Below are positions 58,054-64,000 of a stretch of 64,000 nucleotides of DNA, piece by piece. This DNA is from SIG469 sp964384255 (GTDB taxonomy: Bacteria; Bacillota; Clostridia; Oscillospirales; Oscillospiraceae), in the NCBI GenBank assembly GCA_964384255.1, contig CAYLKH010000001.1:26463-90462 (forward strand), read 5' to 3'. The notes beneath the pieces were generated by a model, which did not search any database, was not told where the DNA came from, and worked only from the letters and a program-made list of their open reading frames with translations. The position numbers and the translations under genes were made by a program. Position 1 is the stretch's first letter. Each line of letters starts with the position of its first letter.

Positions 58054-58082
58054 ATTATACAAAACGCGCACAAACAAGTCAA
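58054..58082 (-). promoter_or_regulatory. Promoter of binding lipoprotein 2
   Basis: Minus strand TTGACT (58082-58077), 17-nt spacer, TATAAT (58059-58054). Confidence 0.85.
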
Positions 58083-58143
58083 GAGAAACAGAAAAATTAT
58101 TTAGAATTATTATAAATTTGAACTATTATAAATAGACAGAAAA

Positions 58144-58230
58144 AACTGCCCACCCCAAAGGGGGACAGTTCAGACTGTGTCAAATAAACCTCGTTAAGTT
58201 CGCCGCGTTGGCAGCGAACTTAACGGGGTT
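58144..58230. terminator. Two hairpins after the acyltransferase operon
   Basis: AACTGCCCACCCC/GGGGGACAGTT (58144-58170, followed on the minus strand by TTTTTT) and AACCTCGTTAAGTTCGC/GCGAACTTAACGGGGTT (58187-58230). Both lie between the acyltransferase stop and the next promoter. Confidence 0.7.
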
Positions 58231-58251
58231 TTTGAGCGGAGGGTTGATCAA

Positions 58252-59304
58252 TTAATGGGACCTGCCTATTGCTCTGACAGAACCGGTGATCGCTGCAAAA
58301 AGCCGATTCATGGCATAGGCCAGAGCGATGGACAGCAGGACCGATGCCCAAACCCAAAGGGCGTTGCTCTGGATATAAACATCGGAGCTGCGGAGGAAGG
58401 TATAAACAAGGCCGTGGAATAGATAAAGCTCAAGGGAGATGCTCCCCAGAAAGCTGAGGATACGGCTGGACAGCTTAAGCCGGGTGACGATCAGGACTAT
58501 CAGCGGCGGAAACAGCCCGCAGGCAACCAGCCGGGAACCCAGACTCATCCCCGGTATTGGGGACAGCATGGTCATGCCCGACAGGCAATAAGCCGCTATA
58601 AACCCCACGGCTACAGCACCAAAAGCGGGCAGCCAGTGCTTATTAATAAGCCCGTCCAGCTTTTGCCTGTAAGCGGCCCAGAATACGCCCACCCAAAAGC
58701 CCGGGGTACTCATATACCAGTGGTAATCATAGCCCAGCCGGTGCATGGTCAGGATATAACACAGTGTCGCTGCCCCCAGAAGACAAAGGGAAAGGCCCCT
58801 GCGGCGGCCAAAACAGGCGAATACGGCGCAGAACACCAGATACAGGAGTATCAACGCCGTTATATACCAGCTGTTAAGAGCCAGGGGACTTCCGTTTATA
58901 AAAGAGCGGAGAACGTATTGAAGGGATATATCATACCCCATGGCCCAAAACCCCAGCCAGTAAACCGCTGTTGCCATAAGATAGATGGCCACCATCCGCG
59001 GTATTCTGGAAACCAGTACGGATATTAAATATGGCCGCCCCTGCTGACCGAACCGTACCGTAAGCCCGTAGCCGGACAGAAAAAAGAAAACCGATACGGA
59101 AATAAAGCCAACATAGCTGAACCCGGGAAAAATCAGTCCTGAATAAGCCCGGGTGGAAAGATGATGCAGCACTACCGTCAGGGCAAAAAGCCCCCTCAGG
59201 TCAAGGGTCCTGCTTTTTGAAAGGCAGTCCGCCCCATCAGCTGGGCGGACTGCCGAAACAAGCAGTAGAATATAGGCTAAAGACACGGTGTCGGTCAGTT
59301 TCAT
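58252..59304 (-). CDS. Membrane acyltransferase, family 3
   Basis: A 350-aa integral membrane protein of the acyltransferase_3 family with about ten TM helices. LDLRGLFALTVVLHHLSTRA contains the catalytic His of the first region, and FFLSGYGLTVRFG and LYLFHGLVYTFL follow. It would O-acylate a surface glycan or lipid. The N-terminal 30 residues precede the usual start of the domain. ATG 59304 has AGGA seven bases upstream, and that site overlaps the stop of the previous gene. It forms an operon with the HGSNAT-like gene and ychF. Confidence 0.85.
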   Translation of the reverse strand: MKLTDTVSLAYILLLVSAVRPADGADCLSKSRTLDLRGLFALTVVLHHLSTRAYSGLIFPGFSYVGFISVSVFFFLSGYGLTVRFGQQGRPYLISVLVSRIPRMVAIYLMATAVYWLGFWAMGYDISLQYVLRSFINGSPLALNSWYITALILLYLVFCAVFACFGRRRGLSLCLLGAATLCYILTMHRLGYDYHWYMSTPGFWVGVFWAAYRQKLDGLINKHWLPAFGAVAVGFIAAYCLSGMTMLSPIPGMSLGSRLVACGLFPPLIVLIVTRLKLSSRILSFLGSISLELYLFHGLVYTFLRSSDVYIQSNALWVWASVLLSIALAYAMNRLFAAITGSVRAIGRSH

Positions 59305-59313
59305 ATGCACGTC

Positions 59314-60018
59314 CTAATTGAAATATGCGCTCAGCAGCCAACAAAAGCCGAAGCACAGCGGCTGGTGAGCCAGATAAATAAGCAGGGCATGGCGGCCAAT
59401 GGGTTCCAGCCGGGAACCGCCGGAGCTGTAAAACCGGGCGGGGAGCCTGCCGTCAATAACGTAGCTGCCCAGTACGGTACCCATAAAGAACATAAATATC
59501 CAGGGCATCAGGGGATAATAGTCGGCAGAAAAGAAGTCGGATCGGTGGATGCCCAGCCACCACAGGCCGGAAATATCATAGCTCCGGTGGAGCAGCGTGA
59601 CAGCGGTAATGGCAAAAAGGACCGCCCACAGCGCCAGAGCTGCTTTCCTGGGGATGCGGTCAATAGCTTTTCCACAAAGACCATAGATGACCATGGCGCA
59701 GCCGAAAAAGTGGAGAACTCCGAACAGTATGGGCTGGCCCACAACTAACGAAACGGCGGAAACCAGCAAAGACGCGGCCAGAGTCCTGATACCCCGCCGG
59801 ATATTGCTTCGGGAAAACCGGCAGCAGATGCCGGAGATGAGCATAAATGTGGCGGCTAACAGGGGAGTATACAGTCTGGTGACCAGAGGACTGAAAATAA
59901 TCTCCTCGGGAATGAAGCCAAAGAGGTACAGGTCATAGGCCAGATGATGGGCGATCATCCCTATGACGCACAGCCCCCTGACAGAGTCCAGGAGACGGAT
60001 GCGATCACCCTTTTTCAT
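59314..60018 (-). CDS. DUF1624/HGSNAT-like membrane acetyltransferase
   Basis: A 234-aa membrane protein. The first helix holds LLDSVRGLCVIGMIAHHLAYDL, the DUF1624 catalytic-His pattern, and LLAATFMLISGICCRFSRS and LIYLAHQPLCFGFC follow. DUF1624 is related to heparan-alpha-glucosaminide N-acetyltransferase, which moves acetyl groups across a membrane. Its ATG shares a base with the ychF TAA (TAATG), so it is translationally coupled to ychF. Target molecule unknown. Confidence 0.85.
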   Translation of the reverse strand: MKKGDRIRLLDSVRGLCVIGMIAHHLAYDLYLFGFIPEEIIFSPLVTRLYTPLLAATFMLISGICCRFSRSNIRRGIRTLAASLLVSAVSLVVGQPILFGVLHFFGCAMVIYGLCGKAIDRIPRKAALALWAVLFAITAVTLLHRSYDISGLWWLGIHRSDFFSADYYPLMPWIFMFFMGTVLGSYVIDGRLPARFYSSGGSRLEPIGRHALLIYLAHQPLCFGFCWLLSAYFN

Positions 60019-61109
60019 TATACGTTGAACAGGATGTTGATGACGTCGCCGTCCTGGACCACATATTCCTTGCCCTCGCTGCGGAGCAGGCCCTTTGTTT
60101 TGGCGGCGCTGAGGCTACCGGCGGCCTTAAGGTCTTCGAAGGCGACGGTTTCTGCCCGGATAAAGCCCCGCTCAAGGTCAGAATGGATCTTTCCGGCGGC
60201 TTTGGGGGCCTTGGACCCCTTGCGGATGGTCCATGCCCGGCACTCGTCGGCTCCGGCGGTCAGGAAGGAGATAAGCCCCATCAGGGCATAGCTGGCCCGA
60301 ATGAGCTTGTCCAGGCCGGTTTCGGTTATGCCCATGTCGTCCAGAAACAGCTGGCGATCATCCGGCTCAAGCTCGACTATATCGGCCTCGAACAGGGCGC
60401 AGATAGGCAGACAGGGCGCGCCCTCGGCATCGGCGGCGGCCTTGACGGTCTGGTAATATTCGGAGCTTTCGGGGTCTGACACGGCGTCCTCACCCAGGTT
60501 GGCCACATAGATGACCGGCAGCAGAGTCAGCAGCTCGGAGGTTTTTATAAGCTCGGCCTCATCGTCGGTGAATTCGAAGGAGCGGGCGCTCTGGCCCATT
60601 TCCAGATGATCCAGCAGACGCTGGCAAAGATCGGCCTCGGCCAGATATTTTTTGTCGCCCTTGGAGTTTTTGACAGCGCGGTCGCGGCGACGCTCTACAA
60701 TATCCATGTCGGACAGAATGAGCTCCAGATTGATGGTTTCGATGTCTCTGGCGGGGTCTACGGATCCGTCGGCATGGGCCACGTTTTCGTCGTCGAAGCA
60801 GCGGACAACATGAACAAGAGCGTCCACCTGGCGGATGTTTGACAAGAACTTGTTGCCCAGCCCCTCGCCCTTGGAGGCGCCCCGCACAAGACCGGCTATG
60901 TCAACAAAGTCGATAGTGGCGGGAGTTTTCTTTTTGGGGTTGTAATGGTCGGCAAGCCAGTCGAGACGGGTGTCGGGGACGGATACCATGCCGATGTTGG
61001 ACCCTACGGTGCCAAACAGATAGTTGGAGGTGTCGGCCTTCTGGCCGGTCATGGCGTTGAACAGACAGGTTTTTCCCACGTTGGGAAGACCTACGATACC
61101 AAGCTTCAT
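60018..61109 (-). CDS. ychF: Redox-regulated ATPase/GTPase YchF
   Basis: A 363-aa Obg-family P-loop protein of normal YchF length. P-loop LPNVGKTC is at residues 8-15, G3 DIAGLVRGASKGEGLG, the noncanonical G4 NLGE rather than NKxD (which favours ATP over GTP), and the C-terminal TGS-like domain ends RSEGKEYVVQDGDVINILF. ATG 61109 has AAAGGAA eight bases upstream; the longer frame lacks a ribosome site. It has a consensus promoter at 61164-61192 and heads the operon with two acyltransferases. Confidence 0.95.
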   Translation of the reverse strand: MKLGIVGLPNVGKTCLFNAMTGQKADTSNYLFGTVGSNIGMVSVPDTRLDWLADHYNPKKKTPATIDFVDIAGLVRGASKGEGLGNKFLSNIRQVDALVHVVRCFDDENVAHADGSVDPARDIETINLELILSDMDIVERRRDRAVKNSKGDKKYLAEADLCQRLLDHLEMGQSARSFEFTDDEAELIKTSELLTLLPVIYVANLGEDAVSDPESSEYYQTVKAAADAEGAPCLPICALFEADIVELEPDDRQLFLDDMGITETGLDKLIRASYALMGLISFLTAGADECRAWTIRKGSKAPKAAGKIHSDLERGFIRAETVAFEDLKAAGSLSAAKTKGLLRSEGKEYVVQDGDVINILFNV

Positions 61110-61163
61110 AATTATATTTCCTTTCGGTGTCCCGGGGGACATTACGCAATTTTCATGCATTAG

Positions 61164-61192
61164 ATTATACAACAACTGAGCGGCTTAATCAA
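61164..61192 (-). promoter_or_regulatory. Promoter of ychF operon
   Basis: Minus strand TTGATT (61192-61187), 17-nt spacer, TATAAT (61169-61164). Confidence 0.85.
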
Positions 61193-61279
61193 GAATAAGC
61201 CCCGGCCTGAACGGGGATTTGTCGCTTGTCTGTCGCTTAAATCTGCAAAGCGATACTAAAAGATTTTCAATTCGAAAGA

Positions 61280-63367
61280 TTATGTCCCGCGACCGACCAG
61301 TTCGTTCCATACGGCTTTGTGCTGAAATTTAACTGTTTCGTCCACCTTCAGAAGTTCGACATACCTGTCTATAAATTCAGCTGGATCCTTCATCAAACGC
61401 AGATAGTACTTCAATGATGAATACACACCATTCACAATTACTTGACATCCATGTATCTGACTAATTCTTCTTATCTCTGATTCAATCGCATCCCAATCTG
61501 CCGCATCCATATTTGCAGTAGTCAGGAGATAATAACGATCGGTATTATAAACCTTAAACTTTTCATAAGCATCCGCAACCAGCTGCCTGGTAATTGGAAT
61601 TTCGTGTTTGATTTCAACACCTTCAAAAGCACTGCCGTTCTCATTATTTATGTCAATATCGCCAATTCGGCCAGATTGAGAATCTGCTGAATTGTGTGAC
61701 TCTAAGGGACACAGCGTTTTTCCATCATATCTTGCAACTTGTCCCATCATACACTGATATGCTGCATAAATTGCAAGTGCTGGTAAGCGTGATGCCCCCG
61801 CGCAGGTATATCTGTATGTAAAATGCTTTTCAAGAAGCTTAATGATGCTGGCAATAGACAGACTATGTGGCTTTGCCAGCTCGATATTCATATCATCTCT
61901 CTGTTTTATAAGCAGTTTAAAGAAGTAACAAAGGACGCTTTCCGAAGAAACACCCTGTACTTGTACTTGATCAATTATCTCTAAAAATGCGTTCTTCACA
62001 GTGTCTGGCTTGATTTTTCCTGGATAATCCAGAGTATACGGGTGTGGCTGTTCCAAGGAACGTGTAAGCCAGCCCGATTCAGACATAGCCGGGAAACTGA
62101 CTTTTTTCATAAATGGTGTGACAACATCCTTGTCGATACTACGGCCAGCAAATCCATTCTCTTGCTGTGCCTGATGATAGCGTATATCTTGCGCGCCATC
62201 TACAATTTTATGTGTCAACAGTGTGGTGAGTACAGCAATCAAGCCCTTGTTGGCCTCAGAACGTGAAACGATAAGTTCAATTTGCAACGCCATACTCTGG
62301 GGAATATCTGTTGTATAATTGTTGTCCGTTGTTTCAATCAACGCTCGATTGTAAATTAATTCAAGAACTTCTTTATGATTCATACTGTTTACCCTAAAAA
62401 ATTGATTTTTTATTTCGGTTGCTACTGCTGCAATCATAGGGACACAAACAGAATTGCCTAATTGTTTATATTGTTCTCCGGTTACGCTGATCTTTTTATA
62501 TGTTTCCGGGAAACCCATAATTCTCCAACATTCAGAGAGAGTTAACTTTCGAACTCTGTTATCTTCAGTGAGTATGAAATACCGACCGGATGTTTCCTGC
62601 GATGGTAATGTTGGATGTATGCCATAAACAGAATAAATCCTATTCGGTTGTTTGTGGACTCTGGACAGGTGGATTGTGCCTGGACGGACGCCCACTTTTC
62701 TAATTGATTTATTTCTGTATCCTGCAAAGATTAATCCGGAAGCAGGTTGTTGTTTTGGGTTTTCAAGCAGTGTATATTCGTCCGGTTGCAAATAATCAAA
62801 TTCGCCATCAGAATCAAGAAAATCGAGCAGGCGGCCCCTCGCTTTTGTTTCCACTTTGCTGAAATCAAACGGCTGCATAAGTGAACCCACAATAATAATA
62901 CGTTCACGGTTTTGCGGCACACCGAAATCTGCCCCATTCAGAACTTTCCACGATACGGAATACCCCAATTCCTCTAATTTGGATATAATTACGCCAAGGG
63001 TTTTTCCACCGTTATGGTGTACAAGGTGTTTTACATTTTCAAGAAAAACAACGGATGGCTTCTTTTCGTTTATGATACGGCATATTTCAAAAAAAAGCGT
63101 TCCTCTCGTGTCTTCGAACCCTTTTTGTTTGCCTGAAATACTGAATGGCTGGCACGGAAAACCAGCGCATAGTATATCGTGATTGGGTATGCTCTTTTCG
63201 TTAATCTTTGTTATATCGCCCCTCGGCATTTCACCAAAATTTTCAAAATAGGTGCGCTGGCATTCTTCGTTTATATCTGAAGACATTACGCAAGTAAAGC
63301 CAGCTTGTTCCATTCCCAAGCGGATGCCGCCTATTCCACAGAATAAATCAATAAAGGATACAGACAT
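61280..63367 (-). CDS. C5-cytosine methyltransferase fused to a restriction endonuclease domain
   Basis: A 695-aa fusion. Residues 1-330 are a complete C5-methyltransferase: motif I FIDLFCGIGGIRLG, motif IV GFPCQPFS with Cys72, motif VI ENVKH, motif VIII QNRERI and motif X KQLGNSVCVPM. Residues from about 335 look like a SacI-family type II endonuclease (MSESGWLTRSLEQPHPYTLD), with a PD-(D/E)xK-like core IGDIDIN...GVEIKHE including Glu585 and Lys587. The family call is from memory. Both activities in one chain would make a self-contained restriction-modification enzyme. The start ATG overlaps the controller gene stop (TAATG). The DNA is clearly more AT-rich than its neighbours, suggesting transfer. 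Confidence 0.85.
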   Translation of the reverse strand: MSVSFIDLFCGIGGIRLGMEQAGFTCVMSSDINEECQRTYFENFGEMPRGDITKINEKSIPNHDILCAGFPCQPFSISGKQKGFEDTRGTLFFEICRIINEKKPSVVFLENVKHLVHHNGGKTLGVIISKLEELGYSVSWKVLNGADFGVPQNRERIIIVGSLMQPFDFSKVETKARGRLLDFLDSDGEFDYLQPDEYTLLENPKQQPASGLIFAGYRNKSIRKVGVRPGTIHLSRVHKQPNRIYSVYGIHPTLPSQETSGRYFILTEDNRVRKLTLSECWRIMGFPETYKKISVTGEQYKQLGNSVCVPMIAAVATEIKNQFFRVNSMNHKEVLELIYNRALIETTDNNYTTDIPQSMALQIELIVSRSEANKGLIAVLTTLLTHKIVDGAQDIRYHQAQQENGFAGRSIDKDVVTPFMKKVSFPAMSESGWLTRSLEQPHPYTLDYPGKIKPDTVKNAFLEIIDQVQVQGVSSESVLCYFFKLLIKQRDDMNIELAKPHSLSIASIIKLLEKHFTYRYTCAGASRLPALAIYAAYQCMMGQVARYDGKTLCPLESHNSADSQSGRIGDIDINNENGSAFEGVEIKHEIPITRQLVADAYEKFKVYNTDRYYLLTTANMDAADWDAIESEIRRISQIHGCQVIVNGVYSSLKYYLRLMKDPAEFIDRYVELLKVDETVKFQHKAVWNELVGRGT

Positions 63368-63588
63368 TATTTTCGCTCCCTTGCATCATTCACGCTAATT
63401 TCCACAATATCATCCAGCCCACATTGCAGGGTGGTTGCGATTTTTGCCAGCGTATCCATGGATACGGGTTCGCCTTTTCCCATTTTGGCCAGAATGTTGG
63501 TGCTGATTCCTGCCATTTTCCGCATTTCGGTTTTGGTCATGTGCTTGTCGATCAGCATTTTCCATAGCCTGTTATAGCTGTATGTCAT
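63367..63588 (-). CDS. Small Xre-type regulator (probable controller protein)
   Basis: A 73-aa helix-turn-helix protein: LWKMLIDKHMTKTEMRKMAG, then ISTNILAKMGKGEPVSMDTL. Size, position and overlap with the methyltransferase/endonuclease gene fit a controller (C) protein of a restriction system, though YozG-like regulators look similar. ATG 63588 has GGAGG eight bases upstream; the frame upstream of it runs through the promoter, so it is not used. Confidence 0.85.
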   Translation of the reverse strand: MTYSYNRLWKMLIDKHMTKTEMRKMAGISTNILAKMGKGEPVSMDTLAKIATTLQCGLDDIVEISVNDARERK

Positions 63589-63620
63589 GAGGTTAACCTC
63601 CGGGGTTTGGATAGATACAA

Positions 63621-63678
63621 ATTTACAGGGTATATTATAGCAATCTCTGCTGGAAAAAGCAATAATATATCCTGTAAT
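63621..63678 (-). promoter_or_regulatory. Promoter of the restriction-modification unit with flanking inverted repeat
   Basis: Minus strand TTGCTT (63662-63657), 17-nt spacer, TATAAT (63639-63634). ATTTACAGGGTATATTATAG at 63621-63640 and its near complement at 63659-63678 (AATAATATATCCTGTAAT) overlap the -10 and -35 boxes. A third dyad CCTGT-6-ACAGG lies at 63721-63736. These are candidate operators for the controller protein. Confidence 0.7.
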
Positions 63679-63736
63679 CGTGATATTCAATTTAAAGTAA
63701 TATCATGCCCGTCTTGCCTGCCTGTTATAATACAGG

Positions 63737-63864
63737 GTCAAATCCTGCCTTAATCCCTCAAATGTGTCGATTCGGGTAGATGCCCGGGCTATATCCCGAC
63801 TGCTCCCTTGCCAATCTCTATTCTCAGCTGCCCCTACGGCGCTGCTCCTGAATAAGCCTTTGCC
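63737..63864. other. Intergenic stretch, nothing recognised
   Basis: Between the third dyad and the partial ORF at the right edge no gene, RNA or repeat was recognised. Confidence 0.5.
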
Positions 63865-63999
63865 TTAGATGAGATTGCTGGGAATGAAGCAGTTCTCTGC
63901 ATCGATCGGTATCGGCTCCTCGCACATACAGATGATGCCACCGTTTCCACGATTGAGGGATGCTTTGTCGATCACGCTGTACTTTTTGACCTCTCTGCG
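63865..63999 (-). CDS. C-terminal end of an unidentified ORF (5' end outside window)
   Basis: On the minus strand a frame enters from the right edge and encodes 44 residues (REVKKYSVIDKASLNRGNGG, then a tail with IICMCEEPIPIDAENCF) before TAA at 63865. The peptide is not low-complexity and is plausible coding sequence, but it is too short to name. It reads in the same direction as the restriction-modification unit. Confidence 0.45.
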   Translation of the reverse strand, partial: RREVKKYSVIDKASLNRGNGGIICMCEEPIPIDAENCFIPSNLI

Positions 64000-64000
64000 G

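Overview
The window looks like the chromosome of a Gram-positive, anaerobic gut-type Clostridia (Oscillospiraceae or a neighbouring family; this placement is inference). The signs are lipoprotein-type binding proteins, rubrerythrin, MurA with an active-site Cys, a CmpB-type membrane protein, PucR, SARP and MerR regulators, strong AGGAGG ribosome sites with occasional TTG and GTG starts, moderate-to-high GC, and several MATE exporters. No rRNA, tRNA, CRISPR array, prophage or insertion sequence was recognised.

Layout. (1) 1-6420, minus strand: an operon under a molybdenum-cofactor (Moco) riboswitch. It runs promoter, riboswitch with terminator, a phosphoesterase-MobB fusion, a methyltransferase, FmdE, a FecCD-type permease, an ATPase, a repeat-filled gap, a binding lipoprotein and a THEP1-like NTPase. 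The riboswitch and MobB suggest that this siderophore-like importer carries molybdate or tungstate. (2) 6.5-12.2 kb: a CYTH phosphatase, MurA, a cupin, a glycine-rich protein, MntP, a WalJ-type nuclease and a glutamine amidotransferase. (3) 12.4-18.3 kb, minus: a tight four-gene run of sugar transferase, Wzy-like ligase/polymerase, circularly permuted ATP-grasp ligase, and a transglutaminase-like protein whose nucleophile Cys is Ser. GalE, a serine hydrolase and a CmpB-like protein follow. (4) 22.5-32.2 kb: four MATE exporters around a CoA-transferase, then GntR and SARP-type regulators.

(5) 32.4-50.6 kb: the most unusual part. Three leaderless parallel beta-helix proteins and a tannase-like esterase, like the small 9.3-kb protein, carry Gly-Pro-Gly-Gly tracts set into otherwise unrelated folds. 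Among them lie a membrane-tethered MerR regulator with its own 19-bp-spacer promoter, rubrerythrin, a lone ParB/Noc, a permuted GH3 glucosidase, an FAD oxidoreductase, an M20 amidohydrolase and a PucR regulator. (6) 49-58 kb: tannase-like esterase, two orphan binding lipoproteins, an AraC regulator, a phloretin/DAPG-type hydrolase and a fifth MATE. Together with the GH3 enzyme this suggests handling of plant polyphenol glycosides and esters. (7) 58.2-61.1 kb: two integral membrane acyltransferases behind the GTPase/ATPase YchF. (8) 61.3-63.7 kb: an AT-rich restriction-modification unit, a C5-methyltransferase/endonuclease fusion with a small controller gene and a dyad-flanked promoter. The tail of an unidentified ORF lies at the right edge.

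Two kinds of short interspersed repeats (a CATTGCGAGG...GGCAATCTC element with CAGGGGTTAG-like boxes, and a GTGTCAAAATAGTCC hairpin) sit between operons. In several cases they supply the stop codon of the adjacent gene.
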